A DNA stretch of 64,000 nucleotides from CAWBRT01 sp963832365. Lineage in GTDB: Bacteria > Acidobacteriota > Terriglobia > Terriglobales > Acidobacteriaceae. The DNA lies in contig CAWHUL010000020.1 in the NCBI GenBank assembly GCA_963832365.1, forward strand, positions 112,710 to 176,709, read 5' to 3'. This document shows positions 1 through 9,401 of the stretch, one piece after another (positions within the stretch are counted from its first letter, which is position 1; each line of letters starts with the position of its first letter). Below the pieces are notes generated by a model. It was given only the letters and a program-made list of their open reading frames with translations. It made no database searches and was not told the DNA's origin. The position numbers and the translations under genes are program-made.

Positions 1-122
1 GCGAGCACGTCGGCGACCGTGATGGCATCATTGCGGCGCACCGTGGGCTCGGCTCCCAGCTCGCCCAGATATTGCACGAGGTTGTAGGTGAACGAATCGT
101 AGTTATCGATGACAAGCAGCAT
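1..122 (-). CDS. trpG: Anthranilate synthase glutamine amidotransferase subunit, N-terminal fragment
   Basis: Only the first 40 or so codons are inside the window; the gene runs off the left edge. The visible start reads MLLVIDNYDSFTYNLVQYLG, the classic opening of TrpG/PabA class I glutamine amidotransferases, which supply ammonia to TrpE for anthranilate synthesis. The ATG follows directly on the trpE stop codon (TGA at 125-123, ATG at 122), so the two are translationally coupled. The catalytic Cys and His lie outside the window. It could also serve PabB, but its place at the end of a trp operon favours TrpG. Confidence 0.9.
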   Translation of the reverse strand, partial: MLLVIDNYDSFTYNLVQYLGELGAEPTVRRNDAITVADVL

Positions 123-1613
123 TCATATCCCCGCTTCGGCCACGGCGATGGCCTGATGCAACGCACGCGCTTTGTTGACGGTTTCATCGTATTCGGATGC
201 GGGAACCGAGTCGGCGACGATGCCGGCTCCGGCCTGCACGCTGGCGACGCCGTCGCTGAGTTCGATGGTGCGGATGGCGATGCAGGAGTCGAGATTGCCC
301 GCGTAGTCGGTGTAGAGCACGGAGCCCGCGTAGACATTGCGCGAGCCATGCTCGAGCTCCGCGATGGCCTGCATGGCGCGAATCTTGGGAGCGCCGGTGA
401 CTGTTCCGGCCGGGAAGCAAGCGGCCAGGGCGTCGAAGCGGTCAAGCTCGGGACGCAAGCGGGCGGAGAGCTCGGTTACCAGATGTTGCACGTGAGAGTA
501 CTTCTCCACCTTCATCAGCCGGTCGACGTGGACTGAGCCGTACTCGGCGACGCGGCCAAGATCGTTGCGCCCGAGATCGACCAGCATGAGGTGTTCGGCA
601 CGTTCTTTTTCGTCGGCCAGCATGTCCTCGGCAAGCAGTTGGTCCTCGGCGTCGCTGCGGCCGCGGGGGCGGGTGCCGGCGATAGGCCGGTATTCCAGGC
701 GCGTGCCGGTGCAGCGCACCAGCATCTCGGGCGACGCGCCGATCAGCGCGTCCTTGCCGAACTGGAGCAAGTACATGTAGGGCGACGGATTGGTGCGGCG
801 CAGTGCGCGATAGAGAGAAACCGCATCGACGGTCACCGGGCGCGAAAAACGCTGCGAGAGCACGGTTTGATAGCACTCGCCGGCGGCAATCAATTCCTTG
901 ATGTCGCGAACCGCTTGCTCGAAATCGGCGCGGCTGAAATTGGAATCGAATTCACGCTGATGGTTTCCGCCACCATTGGGAGCGTCAAGCGAGAGCGGCG
1001 CGGCCAGCGCCTGGGCAATGCGATCCAGCTCGGCGAGCGACTCCTGGTAGAGCTGGCGCAGAGCGGCGTCCGTGCTCGCCGCGTCGGTGAATGCGACGGT
1101 GCGTATCTCCACGACCTGTTTTACGTGATCGAACGCCAGCACGGTGCGGAAGAGCAGGAACAGCGCGTCATCAACCTCGGAGGTCATGCTGCCGAGCACG
1201 GGTTCAAACCACTTGGCGGCGCCGTAGCTGAGAAAACCTACCGCGCCACCGGCGAATGGAGCTCCGGCGTAGCTGCTGGTGAGCACGCGCGCGCGAAAGC
1301 ATTCGCGGAGATACTCGATGGCGTTGACCGGCAGAATTCGTTCACTGCCGTCGGAGGCGGTGACGCGCGTGCTGTCGCCCTGGGAGCGGATGACGGCTTC
1401 AGGGTCCGCGCCAAGAAATGAGTAGCGCGCCAGTTGTTCGCCGCCCTCGACGCTTTCCAGCAAAAACGAATGCCGGCTGCCGCTCGCCACCCGCAGATAT
1501 GCCGCCAGCGGAGTAATGAGTTCGGCTGGCACGGTGCGCACCACCGGCACGCAGTTGCCGCCGGCGGCAGCGTCGCGAAACTGCTCGAAACTGGCGGGCC
1601 ACACGCTGCTCAT
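123..1613 (-). CDS. trpE: Anthranilate synthase component I
   Basis: This 496-residue protein converts chorismate to anthranilate, the first committed step of tryptophan synthesis, using ammonia from TrpG. The N-terminal domain has the LLES box (residues 51-54) linked to feedback inhibition by tryptophan. The chorismate-binding domain has LVDLGRNDLGRV and, near residue 400, GTVTGAPKIRAMQ. Length is normal for the family. Its start overlaps the aroF stop by 4 bases, so it is translated as part of the trp operon. PabB is a less likely alternative given the LLES box and context. Confidence 0.95.
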   Translation of the reverse strand: MSSVWPASFEQFRDAAAGGNCVPVVRTVPAELITPLAAYLRVASGSRHSFLLESVEGGEQLARYSFLGADPEAVIRSQGDSTRVTASDGSERILPVNAIEYLRECFRARVLTSSYAGAPFAGGAVGFLSYGAAKWFEPVLGSMTSEVDDALFLLFRTVLAFDHVKQVVEIRTVAFTDAASTDAALRQLYQESLAELDRIAQALAAPLSLDAPNGGGNHQREFDSNFSRADFEQAVRDIKELIAAGECYQTVLSQRFSRPVTVDAVSLYRALRRTNPSPYMYLLQFGKDALIGASPEMLVRCTGTRLEYRPIAGTRPRGRSDAEDQLLAEDMLADEKERAEHLMLVDLGRNDLGRVAEYGSVHVDRLMKVEKYSHVQHLVTELSARLRPELDRFDALAACFPAGTVTGAPKIRAMQAIAELEHGSRNVYAGSVLYTDYAGNLDSCIAIRTIELSDGVASVQAGAGIVADSVPASEYDETVNKARALHQAIAVAEAGI

Positions 1614-2674
1614 CGGGAAGCGACCTCCCGCAGATGCGGCACTTCGGCAAGCTCAGGCATGTTGCGCCCGACCACGACGGCAATGCGCCGCAACTGCTCA
1701 AAGCCCTGCATAAGCTGGGCGGGATAGATGGATTGCATGCCGTCGGAAAGCGCCTTCTCCGGCTGATGATGCACTTCGATGATGAGCCCGTCTGCCCCGA
1801 CGGCGACGGAGGCGCGCGCCAGTGGAATCACCTTGTTGCGCTTGCCGGTGCCGTGGCTGGGATCGACCAGGATCGGCAGATGGCTGAGGCGCTGCACGGC
1901 GGGAACTACACTGAGATCGAGCGTGTTGCGGGTGTGATCGGTAAAGGTGCGAATGCCGCGTTCGCAGAGCGCCACCTGGTAGTTGCCTTCGCTCATGACG
2001 TACTCGGCGGCCATCAGAAACTCGTCAAGGGTGGCGGCAATCCCCCGCTTAAGCAGAATCGGTTTGCGGGCACGGCCGGCCGCGCGCAAGAGCGAGAAGT
2101 TCTGCATGTTGCGGGCGCCGATCTGGATCATGTCGGCGTAGTCTTCGACCAGGGCGAGAGATTCGCTGTCGATGGCTTCGGTGACGATCAGCAACCCGAA
2201 GCGGTCGCGAATTTCGGCCATGATGCGCAGTCCTTCTTCGCCAAGGCCCTGGAAGGCATAGGGCGAGGTGCGCGGTTTGAAAGCGCCGCCGCGGAAGAAT
2301 TGCGCTCCGCTGTTGGCGACGTGTTCGGCGATGCGGAAGGCCTGCTCGCGGCTCTCGATGGCGCACGGGCCGGCGATCATGGCCAGGGTCTTTCCGCCTA
2401 TGGCCGCCGACGAGCCGGGGAAAGCGATGATCGTGTTCTCCGGTTTCATCTCGCGGCTGACCAGCTTGTACGGCTTGGATACCTGGATGACTTCGGCTAC
2501 GCCCGGCAGGTCTTCGAGGGCTCCCGGTTCAATTGCGCCGGCGTTGCCGGTGATGCCGATGGCGGTGCGCTGCGCTCCCGGCAGAGAGTGCGGGCGCAGA
2601 CCGAGGCCGGTAATCGCCTCGCAAACGGCCTCAACCTGTTGCTCAGTTGCGTGGGCCTGCATTACGACTAACAT
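1610..2674 (-). CDS. aroF: 3-deoxy-7-phosphoheptulonate synthase (DAHP synthase, type I-beta)
   Basis: This 354-residue enzyme condenses PEP and erythrose 4-phosphate to DAHP, the entry step of the shikimate pathway. Residues 1 to about 70 form a ferredoxin-like regulatory domain. The barrel follows, with MIAGPCAIES, the KPRTSPYAFQG segment and, near the end, LVDPSHGTGKR. It lies between trpA and trpE and overlaps both neighbours by 1 to 4 bases. It is therefore probably co-expressed with tryptophan genes and supplies extra chorismate when tryptophan is short. The numbering aroF/aroG/aroA varies between genomes; the family is clear. Confidence 0.93.
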   Translation of the reverse strand: MLVVMQAHATEQQVEAVCEAITGLGLRPHSLPGAQRTAIGITGNAGAIEPGALEDLPGVAEVIQVSKPYKLVSREMKPENTIIAFPGSSAAIGGKTLAMIAGPCAIESREQAFRIAEHVANSGAQFFRGGAFKPRTSPYAFQGLGEEGLRIMAEIRDRFGLLIVTEAIDSESLALVEDYADMIQIGARNMQNFSLLRAAGRARKPILLKRGIAATLDEFLMAAEYVMSEGNYQVALCERGIRTFTDHTRNTLDLSVVPAVQRLSHLPILVDPSHGTGKRNKVIPLARASVAVGADGLIIEVHHQPEKALSDGMQSIYPAQLMQGFEQLRRIAVVVGRNMPELAEVPHLREVASR

Positions 2675-3506
2675 CAGTGGGTCTCCTTGACTGCCAATCC
2701 AGGCTCGGCGGTTGACGAACCGGATTGCGGCTGGAAATCGCGAGCCATCGTTTCCACGGCCGCGACCAGACCTTCGCGGTCTGGATTTGCTTCAATCGCC
2801 TGAACAATTGCACTGCCGACGACAACGGCATCGGCATAGGTAAGCACTTCCCGCGCCTGCTGCCCGGTGCTGACGCCGAAGCCCAACGCGACCGGCAGCG
2901 AGCTGAAGCGTCGAATGCGCTCGACGAGCAGACGTGCATCGTCACTGAGTTCCTGGCGCGTGCCGGTAACGCCGGTGCGCGAAACCGCATAGATAAAGCC
3001 TCCGGCATGAGCGCAGACGATCTTGAGCCGCTCGTCGGTGCAAGTGGGCGCCGCCAGCGTGATGAGGTCGACCTGGTGCTCGCGGGCAAACACGCCCAGG
3101 CGGGCAGCGTTATCGGCGGGCAGATCGGTGAGCAAAAGGCCGGAGATCCCGTTCTCGCCGGCGGTGGTGATCATGCGCTCCAGGCCATACTGCAAGACCG
3201 GATTGAGATAGCTGAACAGCACCACCGGGCAAGCCAGCTCCGACTTCGCTTCGCGGGCCACGGCCAGCACGTCGTGCATGGTGACGCGGTTCTTGAGGGC
3301 GCGCGCGCAGGCGCGCTGAATCACCGGACCGTCAGCCATGGGATCGCTGAAGGGAAATCCCAACTCGATGACGGTGGCTCCGGCGCGGCTCAGCGCCAGC
3401 ATGATGTCGTAAGTGGCCGCCAGGTCGGGATCGCCGGCGGTGATGTAGGGAATGAATCCGCCGCGGCCTTCGCGGCGAATGCGAGCAAATGCATTTGCGA
3501 TAGCGC

Positions 3507-3510
<4 letters not shown>
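2674..3510 (-). CDS. trpA: Tryptophan synthase alpha subunit
   Basis: The 278-residue alpha subunit cleaves indole-3-glycerol phosphate to indole and glyceraldehyde 3-phosphate. It passes indole to TrpB through the alpha2-beta2 tunnel. The catalytic pair is visible as E49 (VIELGFPFSDP) and D60 (DPMADG). The C-terminal part has the phosphate-binding GFGVSTGQQA loop. The stop overlaps the aroF start by one base (TGATG on the minus strand), and its own start overlaps the trpB stop by 4 bases. Length and motifs are typical. Confidence 0.96.
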
Positions 3511-4737
<1,227 letters not shown>

Positions 4738-4745
<8 letters not shown>

Positions 4746-6261
4746 AGTCTGCTTCCTGGATCGTAAATTTAACGCCGGGCGAGCTGCCCAATTCACCGAC
4801 AGACTCCGCCACGCTTGCGTTGCGCACGGCGGCAAAAAACTCATGCATCCTGACGGAATCCTTGCGGCCCTTGGCGGAGACGGCCTCCACGCCGCTGCAA
4901 ACGTCGACCGCACCGGGCCGTACCCGCTGAATCGCTTCCGCAACATTGCTGGGAGTGAGCCCACCGGCCAGAATTGCGCGCGGCAATACCGAGGCAACAG
5001 CGCGCGCGCGCTCCCAATCGGCTTGCAGCCCCGAGCCCCCAAAGTCAACGCACGCCGCATCGATCAGCACGGCATCGGCGGGATAGCGCACCGCGGTCTC
5101 GGCGGCGAACCCCGGCTCCGTACGAAAAGCTTTAATAATGCTTACACCGGGAAGGCGCTGCTTGAGCCGCCGGCAGAACTCCGCCGGCTCGTCTCCGTGC
5201 AACTGAACAGTGCCGGCGCCGCTGGCAGCGATGGCCGAAACAATCTCATCCAGTGTGGCATTCACGAAAACTCCGACGGTCTCGATGCGCGCAGGCATTG
5301 CCGCAATGATCGGACGGGCCTGAGCGGGCGCGATATAGCGCGGACTGCGCGGGTAAAAATTAAAGCCCAGCATGGCCGCTCCGAGTTCAACCGCAAGCCG
5401 CGCATCGCCGGCATCGGTCAGGCCGCACACCTTTACTTTCACTTCAGCCGCGACCGGCCCTGACGGGGATGACTGTGCGATGAGGTTTTCGAGCTCCCGC
5501 GCGGGATCGGGGGCGCGCATGAGCAACTCGCCCACCAGAAACGCGCGGTAGCCCAGGGCGCCAAGCTGCCGCAGATCGGCCGCAGTGCGCAGCCCGCTCT
5601 CGCTAACCAGCAGGCGGCCCGGCTGCGCATAATGGGCCAGTGCGCGCGAGGTCGCGAGATCGACCGCAAGCGTTGCCAGATTGCGATTGTTCACGCCGAT
5701 AATGCGTGCACCGCAGTCGATGGCGATCCGCATCTCCGGTTCGTCATGCACCTCGACGAGCGCGTCCATCCCGAGTTCGTCCTCGGCCAGCGTGCGCAGA
5801 GCGACAATTTCAGCAGGCGCGAGCGAGGCAACGATGAGCAGTACGGCTTCTGCTCCGGCGGCCGCGGCTTCTAGGACCTGATGCGCGTCGACGATGAAGT
5901 CCTTGCGAAGCGCGGGGCAGGGCACTGCCGCGCAAACCGAGCGGAGATCGTCGAGCGATCCGGAAAAATAAACCGGCTCGGTGAGCACGGAAACGGCGGC
6001 CGCGCCGTGTGCCGCGTAAAGCGATGCAACCTGCACCGGATCGGCTCCCGGACGAATGGCCCCGGCGCTCGGCGAACTACGTTTGACTTCGGCGATGATG
6101 TTGACCCGGCCGGACCTGGCAAGCGCCTTGCGGAAGAGGTGGCTCGACCGACCGGCTCGTCTGGCGAACGCGGCTGCCCGCACAGCCGAGCGTTCGGCGG
6201 GGCTCACCATCGCCATTTCCGCGCGCTTCGCTTCGGTGATGGCGGCGAGAAAACTGGTCAT
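4738..6261 (-). CDS. trpCF: Fused indole-3-glycerol phosphate synthase / phosphoribosylanthranilate isomerase
   Basis: A bifunctional protein of 507 residues. Residues 1 to about 265 are TrpC (IIAEVKRSSPSAG, LRKDFIVDAHQV, IIGVNNRNL, LVSESGL). Residues from about 275 on are TrpF (VKVCGLTDAGDARLAVELGA, LGFNFYPRSPRYI, VQLHGDE, ILAGGLTPSNV). It performs the isomerisation and the ring-closing decarboxylation between TrpD and TrpA. The fusion order C-F is the one seen in enteric bacteria; most bacteria keep the two separate. Start ATG at 6261 (MTSFLAAITEAKRAEM) sits just after the trpD stop. The frame upstream of it is antisense-like and not family sequence. Confidence 0.95.
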
Positions 6262-6266
6262 GGTGC

Positions 6267-7379
6267 TCACACCTTTTCTCCCGGAGTGACCGCCCTGGCC
6301 CCTTGCAGGAAGGCATCGAGTTTGTTCGAGGCGGCACCGGAGTCGATGGCCGCTTCGGCGCGTTCGGCACACTCCTTCAAACTTTCAGCGGCTCCGCCAA
6401 GGTAAAGCGCAGCCGCCCCGTTGACCACGATGAGGCGCCGCGCGACATCGCGACGGCCCCCGGCAAAGACCTCGCGGATGATGCGCGCGCTGGCTGCGGC
6501 ATCTTCGGCTCGCGCTCCATCGAGCGACTCGGCGCGATAGCCGAAGTCTTCGGGAACGATATTGCGAGTGCGCTCCTGGCCGTCCCGCAACTCCAGAACA
6601 CGGGTCGGGCCGGCCAACGTCACCTCGTCCAGACCGTCGCAGCCGTGCACCACCCAGGCACGCTCGGCGCCCAGCGCGAGCAGCGCACTGGCAATCATCG
6701 GCATCAGCTTGGGATCGGAAACGCCCATCAGTTGGCGTCGCGAACGCGCGGGGTTGCAGAGTGGGCCAATCAGGTTGAAGCAGGTGCGGACGCCAAGCTC
6801 GCGGCGAATGCCGGCGACACGGGCCGACGCCGGATGATGCGCGGGAGCGAAGAGAAAGCAGAAGCCGAGAGAGTCGAAGAGTTGTTCGGAAATCTCGACG
6901 GGAACCGGAATGGGTGCGCCCATGGCGGCCAGCACATCGGCGCTGCCTGTCTTGCTGGTGGCAGCGCGCGCTCCGTGCTTGGCGACCGGAACACCCGCGG
7001 CCGCCGCCACGATGGCCGCAGCGGTCGATATGTTGAAGGCCTTGGCGCGGCTGGCCCCTGTGCCTGCGGTATCCACGAAGCACTGGTGACGCGTGCGCAG
7101 CACGACCATGCGGGCTCGCATGGCCTCGGTCAGACCGACGATTTCATCGACGCACTCTCCTTTTTTGGCCAGCGCAACCAGCACGCCGGCAATTTGCGCG
7201 TCGGTGGCCTGGCCGTCGAAGACGTAGCCAAGCAGTTCAGCCGCTTCAGGGCGCGTCAGGTCGCGTCCCGAAAAAATTCCCCCAAGCATGGCTCTGAGCC
7301 GGATGGCGGCATCGGAGGAGGCGGATTGCAAAGGCGTTGAGCTGGGGTGAAGTCCCGGGTGTAAGGAAGTTGCGTTCAT
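6267..7379 (-). CDS. trpD: Anthranilate phosphoribosyltransferase
   Basis: First structural gene of the trp operon, 370 residues. It transfers the phosphoribosyl group of PRPP to anthranilate. Family segments are present: FNISTAAAIVAAAAGVPVAKHG, SKTGSADVL and FNLIGPLCNPA. Two normally conserved spots differ: the PRPP loop usually written GTGGD reads GTGAS, and KHGNR reads KHGAR. The first 25 or so residues are a low-complexity extension, so a later start is possible. It follows the Trp-rich leader by 84 bases. Confidence 0.9.
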   Translation of the reverse strand: MNATSLHPGLHPSSTPLQSASSDAAIRLRAMLGGIFSGRDLTRPEAAELLGYVFDGQATDAQIAGVLVALAKKGECVDEIVGLTEAMRARMVVLRTRHQCFVDTAGTGASRAKAFNISTAAAIVAAAAGVPVAKHGARAATSKTGSADVLAAMGAPIPVPVEISEQLFDSLGFCFLFAPAHHPASARVAGIRRELGVRTCFNLIGPLCNPARSRRQLMGVSDPKLMPMIASALLALGAERAWVVHGCDGLDEVTLAGPTRVLELRDGQERTRNIVPEDFGYRAESLDGARAEDAAASARIIREVFAGGRRDVARRLIVVNGAAALYLGGAAESLKECAERAEAAIDSGAASNKLDAFLQGARAVTPGEKV

Positions 7380-7454
7380 TAGCTCTATCTCGAATGGCGC
7401 CCGTTAAAAATGCGGCGCTGCCTGTAATTAAATTGAGTAGATCAGTTTAGGAAA

Positions 7455-7496
7455 GTGCCTGAATTAGAGGCACACGACGGTGAAACGCCACCATCG
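7455..7496 (-). promoter_or_regulatory. Two consecutive RNA hairpins in the trp leader (attenuator candidate)
   Basis: Hairpin A pairs CGATGGTG (7496-7489) with CACCGTCG (7482-7475): 8 pairs including one G-U, loop of 6. It overlaps the tandem Trp codons. Hairpin B pairs GTGCCT (7473-7468) with AGGCAC (7460-7455), loop of 7, spans the leader stop codon, and is followed by only UUU. The layout resembles an attenuator, but the terminator hairpin is weak and no strong antiterminator pairing was found by eye. Confidence 0.4.
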
Positions 7497-7538
7497 GGAG
7501 GACCATCGCCAAGCGCAGGATGAAAAAAGAGGGCTCAC
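7464..7538 (-). CDS. Putative Trp-rich leader peptide (trpL-like)
   Basis: A 24-codon ORF (GTG start, TAA stop) lies 84 bases upstream of trpD. It encodes four Trp codons within eight: the segment reads AWRWSSRWWR. Two of the Trp codons (TGG TGG) fall in the left arm of an 8-bp hairpin. There is no Shine-Dalgarno site. The GTG sits only 11 bases after a -10-like TAAACT, so the RNA may be leaderless. The function, sensing tryptophan by ribosome stalling, is inferred from position and composition. Chance cannot be fully excluded for so short an ORF. Confidence 0.55.
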   Translation of the reverse strand: MSPLFSSCAWRWSSRWWRFTVVCL

Positions 7539-7549
7539 AGTAGGGTTTG

Positions 7550-7577
7550 AGTTTACCACAGCAGGGAAGGGTTGCAA
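7550..7577 (-). promoter_or_regulatory. Putative trp operon promoter
   Basis: On the minus strand TTGCAA (7577-7572) and TAAACT (7555-7550) are separated by 16 bases, a plausible sigma-70 pair. A start site 6 to 9 bases further on would lie only 2 to 5 bases before the GTG of the Trp-rich leader ORF. Nothing else promoter-like was picked out between here and the OmpA-like gene at 7811. Confidence 0.45.
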
Positions 7578-7810
7578 CGGATTTTCTGCGGAGCTCTGCG
7601 CGGCCAGCTATGTTCAGCGTGTCTCGCAGGGTGAGAGGGGACAATTCGCCGCCAGTTCATCGGCCCCCGCGACATGGGCCGGTAAATTCCAAATCAGAAG
7701 GGAAGCGTCTGAGCCTCTGGATTGTGTCGAGTCGCCGCCCGCCTCAGGGCGACTACATCAATGCAAATGCTGTAGCCGCCCCGCTAAGGTGTTCGCGTTC
7801 CCCAGTGCAA

Positions 7811-8338
7811 TCACTTCGAAGCACCAGTCGAGCTGGCGTCAAAGGACGGTGGAACGTAAACAAGATGGACTCGGCGATTCGCCTGCCAGCAAGCGTCATC
7901 CTGTTCGGCGCAAATAGGGTAGAGTTTTCCGAAGCCGACGGTTATGAGTATCTGGTCTTCAGGAACGCCACTTGCTATCAGCGCCGCCTTCACCGCCTCA
8001 GCACGCTTTTGACTCAACGTCATGTTGTGGGGAATATCCCCGCGCTCATCGGCATAGCCGTCGATGTAAAAGCGTGCGTCGGGGTGAGCTTTCAGCCACT
8101 CCGCATCCACGTTCACAGCGCTCTGCTCGCCAGGGGTGTCGATGATGTGGTCGTCGTAGTCAAACGTAACATCTTTGACACTTTGGTCAAACACCTGTTG
8201 TTCGGGTCCCAAGTTCACAACTGGGAATTTGGATATGTCCGGAGAGGACGATCCGGCATCAGCAGACTGTGCAGCTACCGTGACAGTTCCCACAAGTAAC
8301 ATTGAGGCGATCCAGAAAAACAACTTCGTGTACTTCAT
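7811..8338 (-). CDS. OmpA-family (Pal-like) peptidoglycan-associated protein
   Basis: A protein of 175 residues with an N-terminal signal peptide (MKYTKLFFWIASMLL to about AAQSADA) and a C-terminal OmpA/Pal domain from about residue 50. The domain has DVTFDYDDHII, a segment YIDGYADERGDIPHNMTLSQ equivalent to the peptidoglycan-binding loop, and RRVHLVYV. It should anchor the outer membrane to the cell wall from the periplasm. No lipobox Cys is evident, so it is not a standard Pal lipoprotein. The start at 8338 is set by the strong site AAAGGAG eight bases upstream. It precedes the trp leader but ends 230 bases before the putative trp promoter. Confidence 0.8.
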   Translation of the reverse strand: MKYTKLFFWIASMLLVGTVTVAAQSADAGSSSPDISKFPVVNLGPEQQVFDQSVKDVTFDYDDHIIDTPGEQSAVNVDAEWLKAHPDARFYIDGYADERGDIPHNMTLSQKRAEAVKAALIASGVPEDQILITVGFGKLYPICAEQDDACWQANRRVHLVYVPPSFDASSTGASK

Positions 8339-8685
8339 CGTTAGTCTCCTTTCATTAACCAGAGCTCGGATTAGCAGAAGTCCAATTGGCAGAAACAGCA
8401 TCCACAAGCCGGTCCACGCTGAGCGGTTCGAGGAAGGAAGTTAAAAAGCTCTGGCTGATGTTGATCACGCGCTCACTCGCCATCTCGCATGCCTGATCAA
8501 CCTGCCGGCCGAGCAATCGCCTTAGAGTGATAATTCTAGTTTAGGGAAACGCCACGGCAACCGGCAGAATTACCAGTGTCCGCATCTTTTGGGTTCGGGC
8601 AATCCAGAACTAACCGGGTTGGGGAAGAGTTGCTGACGGCCCGCCAGGGAAGGTCAATAACGCAGCTGCTACAGGTCGCCGATTC
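8339..8685. other. Intergenic region, no gene seen
   Basis: 347 bases between the OmpA-like gene and the L,D-transpeptidase gene, both read on the minus strand. It holds the ribosome-binding site of the OmpA-like gene and presumably its promoter. No convincing ORF, hairpin terminator or repeat was found. Confidence 0.5.
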
Positions 8686-9207
8686 TTAGGGGCGAATATC
8701 TACTGGAGTCCCATCCGGGACAAGCCGCCAGATCTCCTCGATTTCCGAATCGGTTACGGCTATGCAACCGGCCGTCCAATCGTAAAGATATTGCTTTTCC
8801 CCCAATGACTCGAACTCGCTGCCAAGGCCGTGAATCATGATGTCGCCACCGGGGCTCACGCCCATTTTCCGGGCTTGCTCTTTATCGCTTTGGTCAGGAT
8901 AGGAGATATGTAAAGCCAGATGAAACCTGCTTGCGGGGTTGCGATAATCAATCCGATAAAGCCCTTCGGGCGTCTTATCGTCGCCTTGTCGCCGCTTTGG
9001 CGCCAAGCCACCACTTCCAAGGGCTACCGAATAGGTCTTCACTATCTGGTCTCCACTTAGCAGAAACAGTTTATGGTCTCTCTTCAGCACCAGGATGTGA
9101 TCAACTTTACGCTGCATAGACGCAACCGCGGGTAGTCCCACGACGAATAGCAACCCAAAGATCTTTAAATGCCGAATCAATAACAATGCCTTGCCCTGGC
9201 GCGCCAA
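8686..9207 (-). CDS. L,D-transpeptidase (YkuD/YafK-type) family protein
   Basis: A protein of 173 residues with an N-terminal membrane anchor or signal (LLLIRHLKIFGLLFVVGLPAV). The YkuD domain is from about residue 35. The catalytic signature is present as IMIHGLGS and DWTAGCIAVTDSEIEEIW, with the active-site Cys in TAGC. Family members cross-link peptidoglycan or attach proteins to it in the periplasm. The DWTxGCIAVT form is the YafK-like variant rather than the SxGCxR of classical Ldt enzymes. It is not obviously in an operon; a malic enzyme gene lies upstream on the same strand beyond a terminator. Confidence 0.85.
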   Translation of the reverse strand: MARQGKALLLIRHLKIFGLLFVVGLPAVASMQRKVDHILVLKRDHKLFLLSGDQIVKTYSVALGSGGLAPKRRQGDDKTPEGLYRIDYRNPASRFHLALHISYPDQSDKEQARKMGVSPGGDIMIHGLGSEFESLGEKQYLYDWTAGCIAVTDSEIEEIWRLVPDGTPVDIRP

Positions 9208-9349
9208 TCCCGTTCTTCTGATTCTGTGTTGCTGTTATTGGTTGGATCATTCGGAGGTAATTTCGGTCGGATGACGAGCTTGCTTCTCACCAACAACCCA
9301 AACGGCCCCTCCGGAGCTGAGCGCCCCGTCCCGCGCGTCTTGCGAGCAC

Positions 9350-9377
9350 AAAAAAGTGGGCCTGCTAACAGGCCCAC
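9350..9377 (-). terminator. Rho-independent terminator after the malic enzyme gene
   Basis: A perfect 9-bp stem GTGGGCCTG/CAGGCCCAC (9356-9364 and 9369-9377) with a CTAA loop. On the minus strand it is followed by six T residues (9355-9350). It lies 24 bases beyond the malic enzyme stop codon. Confidence 0.85.
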
Positions 9378-9401
9378 TCTCTCTTTGATTCCGCTACGGT
9401 C

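Noticed and set aside
7447..7644. 65-residue ORF on the minus strand over the trp leader
   Set aside because: A different frame from the Trp-rich leader, with no binding site or conserved feature.
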